A DNA stretch of 64,000 nt. It comes from Paraconiothyrium sp. Pb-2020 (Eukaryota; Ascomycota; Dothideomycetes; Pleosporales; Didymosphaeriaceae). Shown here one piece after another: positions 1-11,095 of this stretch. Each line of letters opens with the position of its first letter. Within the stretch, counting starts at the first letter, position 1. The notes beneath the pieces were generated by a model. That model was not told where the DNA came from. It did no database searches and was given only the letters and a program-made list of their open reading frames with translations. The translations under genes were made by a program, and so were the position numbers. The stretch is from NCBI GenBank assembly GCA_022419385.1, contig JAJUBI010000001.1:2728001-2792000 (forward strand). The letters run 5' to 3'.

Positions 1-178
1 GTAGTAATTAGTACTCTTCTACGCTTATGAATGTATGTGCGATAACATGTATCATTCCGTGCGGGGTGCTGCACTACGCTCGGTCTTCGCTCGTGGGCCA
101 TACGAACTCTAGGGAATGGATCGAAGACGGGTAGTAATAGTCCAAGACCATGACTAGATCATCTGCTGTCTGTAACCT

Positions 179-1588
179 TCACCACTTCTGCATCCAGCTC
201 TCGAAGCGCTTCCAGAGTGAGCTGTCTTCCGCCGGCACACCTGTGTCCCAATCAGGATCGTTGCTGAGTTGCTCCATCCACGCTTCCTTGATCTCCTTCC
301 TTTTGTCGTCGTCAGCATCGTCCCACTCCCGCTGTATTCGCTTCACATTCATATCAATCTTCTCCTTCAAACGATACAACTCAATGTGCCGACGTCGAAA
401 CATCTGCCTGAGCTCTTCCGGCCAGCCATCAAATTGGCGTCCGGGGATCAAGTCATTGACATGTTCTAGAGCCGCGTGAAACGTCCATTGCCCAGGCTCG
501 GTAAAGTGCTCATGGCAATACCTCATCGGGCAGTCGAATGGACCAGGTCCTCCCTCGTCGAAGTGGTGTCGATCTAGCGCTTCGATCATCGTTGCTCCTA
601 ATCCGCGGCGTTGGAGTTGGATGCGTTCGTCTATGAATTTGGCCTTCTCAAACCGTCCAATAGGTCCATCGAAAGTCCGCATAGGTATCATGACCGTCTG
701 GTATTTGCGCCGCGATGCGACTTTTTCCAGTGCCCCTTTGTCTGACAGTCGATACAATGACCTTTCGATGGTCATGCTCTCCCCATTTGCACGTATGCGA
801 CCGCGTCTGAACACTGGACCGCCTCCAGCCCAGGCGACAAAGGCAGTGGCCTCAACGCTAGGTGGACAAGCCTTCCAAAGGCGCAACAGGCGTGCTGACA
901 GTCCCTTGGATTTAAAACAGATATTCCGAGCGGACGTTTGATATAGCACGACGCGCCTCACGTTGGGGAACAACTTTTCCAAGACTTCCCAGAAGCTCTT
1001 CAATAGGTCGTCCGAAGATTGCGTAGAGCTGGTGTCTCCCCTAGGCTCTATATGGCTATCGGCATCAACCGTATAATCGATCTCGATATTCTGCACCTTA
1101 GATAGGAAGGACATCTTGTAACCTACATGTCCAGGATGTCCGCCGGCTAGGAGCCATGTTGCGTCAACGGAATAGTACGTGTGCGGATCAGCCCAGAAAA
1201 GCTTGGATGCCTCAGCTCTTAGGAAAGACGAGGTGTGCATCAAATGGAACAAAGTCATGCGATCAGAGCCAAAGTCCAAGATGCGTAATTGAAGCTCGGG
1301 TGGCAATTGGAGCTCAGAGGGGAGGTTAGCGAGTGTCGACTCCGAGGTTAGAGGTATTGCAGCTTTATGCGCATCTTGAGACAGTAGGTGCTGATCGAAC
1401 GGTACACGTTCTGCGCCCTCCTCTGTCAAATGGAATGTCCAGTTCAAAGGAGGCGTAAAAGAACTACTCGAGTCCTCCTCTTCCAAGTCATGATCAGTAT
1501 CGTCTAGGCACGCAGCCACCGTTTTCCGGATGAATTTATGGCGCGGCTCGAAAGTTGTGACAAGGTTGAGGCGCTCTTCTGGGTCCAT
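179..1588 (-). CDS. F-box-like protein, function unknown
   Basis: Single-exon protein of 469 aa. Around residues 95-140 a segment beginning LPPELQLRILDF, followed by a helical stretch with LFHLMHTSSFLRAEASKLFW, resembles the degenerate F-box-like motif common in ascomycete proteins that report on SCF-type ubiquitin ligases. No leucine-rich repeats or WD40 repeats are visible downstream. The middle holds a conserved-looking FWEVLEKLFPNVRRVVLY segment. The C-terminus (about 390-440) is a charged helix rich in K, R, D and E. The start is the first Met of the open frame. Families of this kind are expanded and poorly characterised in Pleosporales. The substrate cannot be inferred, and the F-box assignment is moderate because the core is short and divergent. 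Confidence 0.6.
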   Translation of the reverse strand: MDPEERLNLVTTFEPRHKFIRKTVAACLDDTDHDLEEEDSSSSFTPPLNWTFHLTEEGAERVPFDQHLLSQDAHKAAIPLTSESTLANLPSELQLPPELQLRILDFGSDRMTLFHLMHTSSFLRAEASKLFWADPHTYYSVDATWLLAGGHPGHVGYKMSFLSKVQNIEIDYTVDADSHIEPRGDTSSTQSSDDLLKSFWEVLEKLFPNVRRVVLYQTSARNICFKSKGLSARLLRLWKACPPSVEATAFVAWAGGGPVFRRGRIRANGESMTIERSLYRLSDKGALEKVASRRKYQTVMIPMRTFDGPIGRFEKAKFIDERIQLQRRGLGATMIEALDRHHFDEGGPGPFDCPMRYCHEHFTEPGQWTFHAALEHVNDLIPGRQFDGWPEELRQMFRRRHIELYRLKEKIDMNVKRIQREWDDADDDKRKEIKEAWMEQLSNDPDWDTGVPAEDSSLWKRFESWMQKW

Positions 1589-1841
1589 CTCAGTAGGATA
1601 GACACAGTGAGACGTGTTGTACTATTCTGTTCGACTGTTCGTTGTTGGTGGGTTCGTTGCCTAGAGGTGGCCAAATCGAAAACGGCTCGTTGTTTGTTGC
1701 AGCAATGCCGCCACTGCAGGGATCCTGCAGGGCTGCTGCAGCGCGCTTGCGCTGCGATAGAACGCGACGCTTGCTCGGTTATAAATCCCGTTGAAATGTA
1801 CCGCGTTCCAATAGGTAGATGAGTGGCGCGATAACACATGC

Positions 1842-3419
1842 TCATCCAGACAGTGTAACATTCTCCGCCTTCCTTTTGCTTAGTGGTGACCCTGTGTGTA
1901 CATTTGCTTCCACATGCGACGTCTTAACATTCTGTCTCGCTCCGCTCGGCATATCGAAGGGACTTGCTCGACTATGAGTGGAGCCTGGAACACCGAGGTG
2001 CTGTCGACCTGGCGTAGTCAACAAAGGACCAGCAGCGTCGTCGCCCGGTAACGGCTGTGCCAGAGGATCTGCACAGAAAATGGCGAGCAGCCGCTCTACA
2101 ACATCGCGCAATCGATCCGGTTGTGAATGCAACGGCTTCAGAGAGATGTGCTTTCTGAATGCAAGTACTGCGCTCTTGTACGTCTGGTGGTAGATGAGTT
2201 TGTACTCCTCGTCTCTCGCGGCTTCCTCTGCTGCAGCTTCCTCTCCCAAATGCTCTTCGATCCGAACGCCCGGTGCCACGGACCCTCTTCGAGACTTGTT
2301 CTTCTTACGCTGTTGCAGGCCGTGCATGCGCATTGCCGCCATGACCACTCTTGACAAAGCCTCCTTATTCCGCGACTCCGTTGTTGGCTCTTCGGGCTGC
2401 AGTGAGATGGTTGCAACTTGCGATAAGGCCGAACGCTTTGCTTGGGCTTCTGGAACTCCTTTTCTACTGAAGGGTCGGTTGTCAGAGGAGATACTGGGCG
2501 ACCTGGACAGCGGCCGCGACGACGGCCGTGTCAGAGCATTTGCGGAGCCTGGCCTTGAATCGGGGTATGGCAGAGCCTTGGTGTCTATCGAGAGAGACTT
2601 TCGGTGGCCCGATGCCCGTTGACTGTCTTGCCCTTTGGCTGCGGCAGCGGATATGCCTTCACCACCTTTACTTCTGGCTTTCTTCCGCGCTTGTGTAGCT
2701 TCTTCGAAGATATCTCGCTTCCGTTTTGGTGAGGCAGGTGTAGACGCAGAGGTATGTGTCGGCGGGAGAAATTGTGGCTCGACGTAAATAGGCGGTTCTA
2801 AAACGCTCAATGCAGGCGATGATGGCGGGTTGACCGGCAAGTTTGACGAATACAGAAGGTCGGATGATAATGGTAATGCATGCACTATGAGCTCGGGCAG
2901 AGGCGACAGGTCTGGAAAGGCATGAGAATGACCGGGTGATGAGGAGGGTGGTGTCGGCAGCGCACCATGAGCAGGCGCAGCGATCGTGCCATAGAATAGT
3001 ATCTCTGTGATCCTGGGTCCATTCGCGTTTAGCTGACCCCCTTCCACCTGTGCAAGAATGCTAACGGGCGATTGAGCGCGGGCGCATGTCCACCACTCGC
3101 GGGTCTGCCCTGCTTCATGCGCGTCGACAGTAACAGGCTTGCTGAGAAGGATGGAGGAGAACCACTCTTCGGTATCTTCATTGGCTGTCCAAACATCCAG
3201 ACTGGGGCCAGCAGCGAGGTATAACGGAATTCGCGCGGTATCGACAGTCGCTAGGAACTGCAACGGCGCAACAGGAAGGGACACGGACGCGGAATTGTGC
3301 GACTCAAGGCTGATGTCTACACTTGTAAGCAGCCGTTAAAGTGGTTTATTATATTGCGCGTTACCTTTTACTGCCGTCTGGTCAGGGAGAAGGATATCCC
3401 CGCTCCAGATGTCGGCCAT
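1842..3419 (-). CDS. sld7: Sld7-like DNA replication initiation protein
   Basis: Two exons (3419-3365 and 3316-1842; intron 3364-3317, phase 1) give 509 aa starting MADIWSGDILLPDQTAVK. The long second exon opens upstream only from GTG. Adding the small first exon supplies a proper ATG and joins in frame, which is why I chose this start. The last ~120 residues, before a short tail, contain EYKLIYHQTYKSAVLAFRKH and a following amphipathic helix (RLRDVVERLLAIFC). This matches the Sld7 C-terminal domain as I remember it. In yeast Sld7 partners Sld3 to load Cdc45 at origins; some databases label the family mitochondrial morphogenesis protein. Residues ~190-330 are low-complexity, rich in S, P and basic residues, with SPKRKRDIFEEATQARKK as a possible nuclear signal. 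Confidence is good for the gene and moderate for the family. Confidence 0.7.
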
Positions 3420-3674
3420 TGCGCATGCGAGTGGAGGTGGAGCTGCTCGAGGTCGATTCCGAGATGACGCGCTTCGGCTTCGTTTCGCGCTAAGTAGTCG
3501 CCCTACGCGTCCAAATCTGTACAAATCCCGGTATGTACTACCTTCACTAATTCTTCTACTCGGGCCAGTAATACGATCTTGAATAATAACAATTGGTCTA
3601 GTAATGGAACTAAGTACTGTCTCAGCCCAAAGTGAGCGCCCCGGACACTGGCTCTCGCGATCCCACCAGCATGC

Positions 3675-4956
3675 CTACGGCACGTTCAAGCTCTCACTAA
3701 ATCCTGGGAACACCTCAAAGGCCTTCCGATCCAGTGTCCCATCCAATTTCGAACACCCCAGACCCGCAATTAGCGGCGGAAGCTTGGCCAATAACCGGGG
3801 CACGACCGTCTTCCCAAAGTCGTCGTAGTACTTCAGTAGCCAGTACGGTGCTGTTTGCGTACTGGTAACGAATCCCGCACACGAAAGATTATACCCGTCT
3901 CTCAGCGTACTCGTCTTGTACGTGCCATTTGTGAGCTTGTCAATATCGATGGCGGCGTACTTCTGTTCCTCAGACGTACCCCCCGCGCAGTACTGATCTA
4001 CGAGATCAGGATGATACCCTGCCATCTCAAGAAGGTCGTCGTTAGATTTCCTGAGGTCGTAAGTATCATCGAGCGGACGTCGATACCAAAAGTCAGGAAT
4101 GCGCTCTCCCCCTTTGTCGTAATTGAGCTTATTACCATCTTCCTGAACCCCATAGAACGACATTAGGGTACGGCGGTCGAGACGTCCCAGAGGGTGATCC
4201 ATGCTGTAGTTTGCGAATGCGCGGTAGATGACCGCATGTTTGTGGCCCTGAAGGAAACAGCCGTTGAAGGGTTGGAAGAAGAACTTGGGGTTGTCTCGTA
4301 TGCTGTCTTGGATGCGCTGGTAACGGTGGTGTGCTAGGACTTTGATATCGAAGTTGACTTTGTCATCAGCTATCCCTTCCTGCCGATCGAGAAGCTGCTG
4401 GAATAGCGGCAGCGATAGGTCGTAGTTGTTGCCACTCGAACTGGGTTCGTATTTGTCCAAGCGTGTAGGGGACGCATCGTGCTCAAGGCCAATGTGAGTA
4501 AATTCCAGACCCTGCGGAGCAATCTTGAGCTTTACGTCCTTGTCTGGCAGTACATCGCTCGACTGTAGTGGCGCGCCGATCGAAATATTGTTGAGATTAG
4601 GAGAGACGGCGAACGCAGTGCTGTAGATTGCGGCGATGTTCGCGAAGGTCTCGTCGAATCCGAAGACTCTTGTGCTAGCTAGGAGAGACTCAGTACCAAG
4701 CGACGGGATAAGGCATGAGAGACGACTGACCCGCTACAATCTGGTCGATTGATGCGATGCCGTTTCTCGGGATATATCCGTGGTTCGATAGCGCGTTTAA
4801 TGCCGGACATGGCCCGCGATAGTCCTTCGAAAGGTCGGGAGGTATGAATCTATGCTCGCCGGTCACATCGATGCGCTGTTCTTCCGGCTTAAAACTATAT
4901 GCCGAAGATAGGATCGCAAGACTCAAGGCGGATGTAATGAAGCGAAATGCTCTCAT
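3675..4956 (-). CDS. Secreted heme-thiolate peroxidase (chloroperoxidase/peroxygenase family)
   Basis: Two exons (4956-4731 and 4678-3675; intron 4730-4679 with GTCAGT donor, phase 1) give 409 aa. Residues 1-~22 (MRAFRFITSALSLAILSSAY) are a clear signal peptide. The heme-thiolate signature GPCPALNALSNHGYIPRNG lies just after it; its Cys would be the proximal iron ligand. A second signature, FTHIGLEHDAS, carries the Glu-His-Asp set seen in chloroperoxidase and short peroxygenases. The family (Peroxidase_2) uses H2O2 to halogenate, epoxidise or hydroxylate organic substrates outside the cell. The substrate cannot be predicted. Length fits the larger secreted fungal members. The first exon frame is open upstream of the chosen ATG, but only this Met places the signal peptide at the N-terminus. 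Confidence 0.9.
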
Positions 4957-5182
4957 GGCAAGGTTCCCAACTATAGGATATGAATTAAGGGATTGCGGCT
5001 CTTTAATAGGTGTAGGAAGTATCAAGTCGGTATGAAGAGGATTATGGTGGCATATAAAGTGGATCACTTGAACGACATGTGCGGCATATTCGTGAGTTCC
5101 TCTCTAATTCAATCTGGACATGGAATAGGAAATTGCAGACAAACAGATTCCCGCATGCGCATGTTTGCCACTAATTTCCAGT

Positions 5183-5575
5183 TCAACCAAGTATTCCTGT
5201 CATCACCGAGCCCACGATTCCCATGACCACACCGTATCCCCAATGATTCCATTCCCCCTCTCCTGTGAACCGGTTCACAACCCACCCATCCACCGCCGCA
5301 CACCCACTGCCCGCCATCAGTAGCAGCCCAGCCACCTTCCGGTTTCCCAACCAAGTGGCCGCTAGAATTGAAAGACCGACAAAGAGGTCCTTTGCGCCGA
5401 ACAGGACCATAACGGCGTCCACGATTTCCGCATCCCGGGGTGTTGTTGGGGAGGGAAGGCCGATAGTTGGGTAGGCGGCGCGCGGGTAGAGGGTGTAGGC
5501 GACGCCGAAACCCAGGAAGACGATACCAAAGAAGGTGGCGGGAATGCGAAGAATAGGTGAAGTGGAGAGGGGCAT
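5183..5575 (-). CDS. DUF4267 small membrane protein
   Basis: Single-exon 130-aa protein with about four hydrophobic segments: residues ~8-28 (PATFFGIVFLGFGVAYTLYP), ~50-70 (IVDAVMVLFGAKDLFVGLSI), ~80-98 (VAGLLLMAGSGCAAVDGWVV) and ~112-130. The pattern FG..Y.LYPRAAYPTIGLP, then VMVLFGAKDLFVGLS and an alcohol-dehydrogenase-neighbour-like DGWV, is typical of the fungal DUF4267 family, whose biochemical role is unknown. It lies downstream of the peroxidase gene in the same orientation with about 226 bp between them, but fungi rarely co-transcribe such genes, so no functional link is claimed. Confidence 0.75.
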   Translation of the reverse strand: MPLSTSPILRIPATFFGIVFLGFGVAYTLYPRAAYPTIGLPSPTTPRDAEIVDAVMVLFGAKDLFVGLSILAATWLGNRKVAGLLLMAGSGCAAVDGWVVNRFTGEGEWNHWGYGVVMGIVGSVMTGILG

Positions 5576-6298
5576 TTTGAGCGTTCTCTGCCGATTATTC
5601 TTAAGATTGGAATAGATAGTGATGAGCTGGATGTATTGCTCTTGGACGATGAATTGCTGAGTATGATGCTTTTGAAAACAATAGGATGAGATTGACTTTT
5701 ACTTGATCAACTGAATGAACAAGATAATTCGTCGTGGAAGAGGTGGGATTACTTCGCTGTTGTACTCCAACAAAGAGTGGTAAAGCCCCGCTTTTGTAGA
5801 CCACTGCCCATCGGGGGTGCGGTTTACTTCTAGGCCCGGGGAACGCGAAACGCTGTGAAGCACGGGACTACGCGTTGGCCCCCAGCGCGAGGCTTGCACT
5901 GCCTGACCCCAGTATGGAATAGCGCTTACGCCCAGGTTCTGGAGAGGATATTTATCGCGAGGAGTGAGGGCGGAAGGGCGATGGTCATCATGTCTTATTT
6001 AAAGCTCCCGCGAAACTAGAGGACCGAAGAGGAAGGGCGCGGAGGCGGTGGTGCTTCAGTTGCTTCAGTTCAATCACTTTGCCATTCGTACGCAAAGGCG
6101 CTCATCCCCCAGCGGTGTTTGAACACTGTAAAGACTATACGTACATGATCCATCTCCTTGTCAGCGTTTGAACCATCGAACTTATCTACATAACCACCAG
6201 GCCTATTTCTTCATACTCGTTACTTCGTGAAGTGACGGCGCCATACCAGCGCATCCCCGTTTTTCGGTAGGCTGATTTCATATCGGCCCGAATCGCCC
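5576..6298. other. Intergenic, no gene seen
   Basis: About 720 bp between the 3' end of the glucosidase gene and the start of the DUF4267 gene, so it contains the DUF4267 promoter and the glucosidase 3' UTR. Short open frames here lack coding character. I see no repeats or RNA genes. Confidence 0.6.
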
Positions 6299-8892
6299 TT
6301 ACAGCTCATCCCTGGTTCTGCCACTTTCAAGGTCAGGCATGCTCATGATCTTTACGACCAAGCTTGTCCATCCCGTAAAGTGCTGCGTGCGCTGTCCCTT
6401 GCCCGTCTCGGGGTTGTATTGCTCCCAGGCAAAGCCAGTCTCTTTCCAACTCTCGTACACAGTCTTAACCAGATTCTTGCGGAGATCGGTGTATAGCTGT
6501 TTCGCCTTGGCCTGCTGAGGGCCCTTTTGCTGAGCAACATTCTAAATAGTGGTTAGCTTATCAATGTTCGAACTCAAAGTGCGTGAAGCTTACTAGCAAT
6601 TGCTGAACAGCGAGGTAGTTCATGTTCATCCAGATGGGCCCACGCCAATAGTCTTCCTCAGTGTGGTAGAATTCGCTGCTCTTGCTCAAGCTTCGCAGCC
6701 CGTGTTCGCTCCAGAGCTCATCCTCGTCGCCGATGAGGTCAAGGATGGCACCCAGCTTCGGGCTGTCCTTGTCCACAAGACCGGTCAAGAACGGCATCAG
6801 TGAGATATAGCCTTTGTGGCAGACGAGTTTGTTCTCCTCGTAGTCGTCAATGGTGGCGTCGCAGTATGCCTTATCCTTTGTGGACCAGTGTAGGTCGTCT
6901 AGATTCTTGATGATGGCTTCTTCGGACTTTGCGAATTGAGCGGCGTCGTCAGTTTCATCGAGATACACGGCAATACGGCGGATGGATCTCGTCATGATCC
7001 CTACCCAGCTGATAAGGTCTAGGTGAAGCTCTCCTGGGTGTGGCGGTTGTGCACGCGGGTAGTCATCAAGACCCGAGGTGAGGATATGCTGAGGAGTGCG
7101 GCCACGCCATCGATAGCCTTCTTTAGTTGAGAAGGCCTCCCGCTCGTAGCTCTTGATATCACCCGCTTGCGTTTTGCGGAACCAGAAGTATTGGCGCTTC
7201 AAAAGCGGGTAGAGCTTACGCAAGTATTCTAGCGCAGCTTCGCGGTTTGCCAACTGCATGAAGTAGGACTTCTCAGCGAGCACCTTCTCGTTACTAGTAT
7301 CGGCCTTCACAGCATCCAGCTTATCGAGGAAGGAGGTAATGACCATAAAGAGCGTGGGCGGGTTCGCGTAGTGAGGGTACTGAACCTGGAATTCCTCAGG
7401 CACCTTGCTGCGTGCTTCGGGTCCTAAGATTTGCTCGCGTGCAATCCAGCCCTCATCATCTATGAGATTGAACCAGCTTTTGATAATATCAAGCGTCAGG
7501 TCAACATCCCAATCAATCACAGGAAGAAGATGGAAGCCCTCGTCCCAGAGGAAGCCACGTGGGAAGAAAGGTCGCGAAGGTATGCTAGTGAATAGTTCGG
7601 AAGGGCCTTCGAGTTGCGCAGCATTGCGAGCACGAGCTTCGGCTGCATCCTCCCAGAAACCCTCGTTGTCCTCTTCATATGCGGGATCATCAGACCGGTC
7701 AACGCGAGAATCGCCGTAGAAGTACCCGATACCGCCGATCAGGTTGGAGAACAGGGATTTGGAGAATTCCTCGTAGCGCTCTTTGACGAACGGCGTCTGC
7801 GGCTTGAAGATTTCGGTAAAGCGAGTAGAGAAACCGGAAGTGACAGAATTGATCTGCACGGTAAGGTCCGCGGAAGTGATAGGCGTGGGAGCTGATGCGG
7901 ACGAGAACAGGATGTCGAATTCGAATGCGCCTTCGAAAACCTTCTGGATCAGATGGATGTTACCATGCCCGGGTGCATGCCCTATGGTGTAAACCTGAGC
8001 TGGTGGAGGAGGGTTTTCCTCTCCGTACTTGGGCACAAGCTGATCTATCTCGGCCTTCAATTGTGCAAAGAGCACCTGCTTAGACTGCCACAGCGCTTCA
8101 GGTGGTATCTGCGAGCTCGCAACGAGTGTCCGATCCAAAGGCTTCTCCTGGAAGCTAGGATGATTTGACTGTGGGTGATCTCCCTTGCCTTCTGTGACCT
8201 TCAACTCGAAATCTCCAAGTTCAGGTGTCATGCCCTTGAGGACCACGTCACCCTCAGCGCCAGTCTCTTCCACGTCTCCCTGTGCTTGGAGTGACCCCAA
8301 CCCCTCCAGCGTGTTGTACCAAACGACTGTTGTCTTCAAGTCTGGAGGCGCGTCCGCACGAGGAGTTCCTTTGATTCTGGCTCCCCAGCTGCCGCCGTGT
8401 TGCCCACCAGGGAACTTTATGAACTCGGTCGTGATATCGATGTGGTTCGCGGGGTCATGGATGGTTTGACGGCCACCAGTTCGTACATCATATTCGTCCC
8501 AACCGTATCCGTCAAGCTCATGCTGTTCACAGGTATGTCGGAAAGCTGCATTTGCTGGTCAGCAATCCTCTTTGAATAGTGCAATGGCTGGTAGAGTGGT
8601 TCGGCAGTTACAAGCTGCAGTCTTACGCAGCTAGCCGCGCAACGAGGCTGTACTTACTGTGCTGCACCGTATGGTCCTCGACCTTCGACCACAACAGACC
8701 GCCCATCAAGCTCTTTGGTATCCTAGGCCGTACACCAAAGTACAGATTCGGCCTATAAGGACCCCAAAGCAAGCTATCGTTGCTCGCCTTCTCGATCTCA
8801 GCGACCTGCGCATCGACAACACACAATTGGGCCAAGAGCGCGAATGTCAAAGCCCGCACAGGGCTGCTTGCCCATCTAGAATTGCGCGCCAT
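6299..8892 (-). CDS. cwh41: ER mannosyl-oligosaccharide glucosidase (glucosidase I, GH63)
   Basis: Three exons (8892-8658, 8545-6594, 6541-6299; introns 8657-8546 and 6593-6542) give 809 aa. The enzyme removes the terminal alpha-1,2-glucose from Glc3Man9GlcNAc2 just after transfer to nascent glycoproteins in the ER lumen. Visible GH63 landmarks are SLLWGPYRPNLYFGVRPR and GGLLW near the N-terminus, RHTCEQHELDGYGWDEYD, KFPGGQHGGSWG, and in the catalytic barrel GGIGYFYGDS, FFPRGFLWDEGFH, DEGWIAREQILG and YWRGPIWMNMNYL. The N-terminus has a hydrophobic segment (ALTFALLAQLCVVDA) that looks like a cleavable signal peptide rather than a long cytosolic tail plus anchor. The C-terminus ends in RDEL, an HDEL/KDEL-like retrieval signal, suggesting a soluble luminal form. 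Small terminal exons were recovered by phase and homology. Confidence 0.95.
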
Positions 8893-9639
8893 GTTGGTAT
8901 ATTCAGGCGCGTGTTGTGGTGGTTACGAAGCTACTGTGGGGTTTTGGACACATTGATGTCTCGGTTGCACCTGCCCGCATCAGGCCGCGCGGAAGTGCCA
9001 CACTTGTGGCTGTGCCACCGCATCTCTACATGTGCAGTTGGAGCTACAATATTACAAGAATAATAGGCAATTTGTTTGTGCTATTCTTGCTTATTATCTT
9101 TTCGGCTATGACAAACCACAATGGAGACTAATGAAGAGGCTTTGAGCTGGCGCCGCGAGAAAGAGATCGAGCACGTCCAAGCATTTGGGGTCCTTACTCC
9201 TCTCACTATAGCAGTAATTCAACGATGTGAATGAATCAGCTTATCATTTCTCGCTTGAGGTAGCACATCGTGCTATACCTAAAGTTCTGCGAAGTTCAGA
9301 GCTGTAGAAAATCCTAACAATTTAAAGATATAGCTTCACTCCAGTAACCCGTGATCCCCAATCTTCCGGTTCTGATGTCGACTTGTCAGACTTTAAGACT
9401 CGAGAAGTGACACTACGAACAGGAATCGTACCGTAGCTTGGGTGTTCCGGTCGTGAGAGCTTTGAAATGGGTATCTTGTGGTGTGTGACCGATTGGGTAT
9501 GCTTCAGCCTGGACTGTCTTGGAAGCTAGGCCACATAGCCCCAGTACGCCTCGGAATTCCAATCCGGCGAGAGTCCTGCATGCTTGATCCTGGTATCGTG
9601 GTTTGCAACGACAAAAATCATCTGAACGGTGATGATCTT
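8893..9639. other. Intergenic, glucosidase promoter side
   Basis: About 750 bp lying upstream of the glucosidase I start and downstream of the SNRNP27 homologue. It should hold the glucosidase promoter and the SNRNP27 3' UTR. The 9050-9400 part is AT-rich. No gene, repeat or structured RNA is evident. Confidence 0.55.
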
Positions 9640-10284
9640 TCAACCCCGCGACGGCGAAAGCGGCCTGTTGAATCCACCTTGGCGGTTCATGTACTGTCGT
9701 GCCTCCATCTTCTTCTCCCTTCTCACCCCATAATTCTTGTCGTTGCCAGGCACCTTTGTGTTCTTTGTGCTCTTGAAGCGCGCAAAGCCCATGACCTGCG
9801 CCATCTCCCATGTGTCATCGTCCATGCCCTCGGGTCGCTCCCGCTGTGGTTGCTCTTCCATCTTCACGTCCTCGTCCTCTCCAGGGCTGGCAACTCCACG
9901 TGGGCCTGTAGGAGGCTTGGGGGCCCCAGAGTTGAATTCTCGCCTAGGACCTGAAGGTGCGCCGCGAGGTCCCTTGGGTGGCTCACGGTTGGGACGAGAG
10001 TCGCGTGAGTCTTTGTCGCGATCATGCCGTATGTTCCCGGCGCGGTCGCCGTCCCTGTCTCCCCTGTCCCTACGGTCTCTGTCTCTGTCACCACCACGGC
10101 CGGGGGGTGAGCGGTTGCGATAGCCGCCTCGTCGGTCCCCGCGATCTCGTCGTGGGCTTCGCGAGCGGTTGCGGCCTTCTGGTGCATTTGCGCGGTCGCG
10201 CCCACCGTTTCGGGAGTCTCTGAAGTCGTCCCTGTCTCGTTGACGATCGCGCGTCCGGTCGCTGCCGCGTCTATCGTCTGCCAT
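9640..10284 (-). CDS. SNRNP27: U4/U6.U5 tri-snRNP 27-kDa protein homologue (SNRNP27)
   Basis: Single-exon 214-aa protein starting MADDRRGSDRTRD. Residues 1-~140 are an R/D/S/G-rich RS-like domain (RNRSRSPRRDRGDRRGG and similar), followed by a proline/glycine linker. The C-terminal ~60 residues carry the family signature DDTWEMAQVMGFARFKSTKN, then KVPGNDKNYGVRREKK and ARQYMNRQGGFNRPL. In animals and yeasts this protein is part of the tri-snRNP and influences 5' splice-site choice during spliceosome activation in the nucleus. The usual family ending after FNRPL is a short hydrophobic tail; here it is LSPSRG, so the last few residues deviate or a tiny 3' exon is missed. The open frame extends upstream, but this Met begins the RS-like region. 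Confidence 0.88.
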   Translation of the reverse strand: MADDRRGSDRTRDRQRDRDDFRDSRNGGRDRANAPEGRNRSRSPRRDRGDRRGGYRNRSPPGRGGDRDRDRRDRGDRDGDRAGNIRHDRDKDSRDSRPNREPPKGPRGAPSGPRREFNSGAPKPPTGPRGVASPGEDEDVKMEEQPQRERPEGMDDDTWEMAQVMGFARFKSTKNTKVPGNDKNYGVRREKKMEARQYMNRQGGFNRPLSPSRG

Positions 10285-11094
10285 AGTTAGTAAGTTGACC
10301 TGGGATGATGTTGAAAATCGGCCGCGGTCAGTGCAATCGTGTTCGACAAACTGATGGGTGCCAAGGCCCACCTTCGCGCTTAACCTTGCGCGGCTGACGC
10401 GGGTTAAACTTCCCGTTTGGCTGCACAGAGGGCTTCTCTTTCCACCCTCGTCGCTTTGTCGCATCACCACAGCAACCTACAGATGGTTTTCGATCATACA
10501 CTCCAAATATGTTCAAGAATTCATGTCCATGCAATATATCGTCGTCAGTGTCTCTCAACCTTATCTTGTGTGTGTACAGCTACATCCGTTACTGCCGTCG
10601 TGTTAAGGGAGAGGATCCAAATGGGACTTCCAGTATCGCTCACACATGGAACAGACGTCCTCTGTTTTCTGTCATACTTATTAATTCACGACTGCTTTTA
10701 CTCTGTTCCATCCTATACGCTGAGAGGGGATTCAGTTCGAACACTAGTGTCCCGATTAACGGCGGTTAAAGTTCGTCGAGGTCCCACTTCCAAAAACGAA
10801 AGAACAAATCATGGAACACCTCACTTGCCAAGGATCACAAGAGGAATAACAGAAGACACCAAGTGGAATGATCATGCAGCTTGACGTGCAGGTACCTTTT
10901 TACCCCTCATTGCCCCACCATCAACAATACAATTACGCATGCGGATGAGTGATTTGTTGGACTGCACCGAAGCTCGGCGATACCAAGAAAAGGTTATAAA
11001 GCGAGGTCTTCGGCCTGGTACACGTATTCTTACTTTCCATCATCAATTTGACGCATTTCATCTTTCGATCTTCCAACAACCCCTACAATCAACC
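10285..11094. other. Intergenic, promoters of SNRNP27 and NMT1
   Basis: About 800 bp between two divergently transcribed genes. A TATAAA lies at 10995-11000 on the + strand, some 40 bp before the likely start of the NMT1 transcript (a pyrimidine-rich stretch begins near 11036). The rest shows no gene or repeat. Confidence 0.5.
10995..11000 (+). promoter_or_regulatory. Putative TATA box of NMT1/THI5
   Basis: TATAAA about 440 bp before the NMT1 start codon and about 100 bp before the first candidate 5' splice donor, consistent with a long leader that carries the riboswitch intron. Position and sequence only; no transcript data. Confidence 0.4.
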
Positions 11095-11095
11095 G

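Noticed and set aside
3336..3524. Longer first exon of the Sld7 gene (MYRFGRVGRLL start)
   Set aside because: Low-complexity Arg/Ser/Pro lead; the downstream MADIWSGDILLPD start is closer to the expected N-terminus and closer to the intron.
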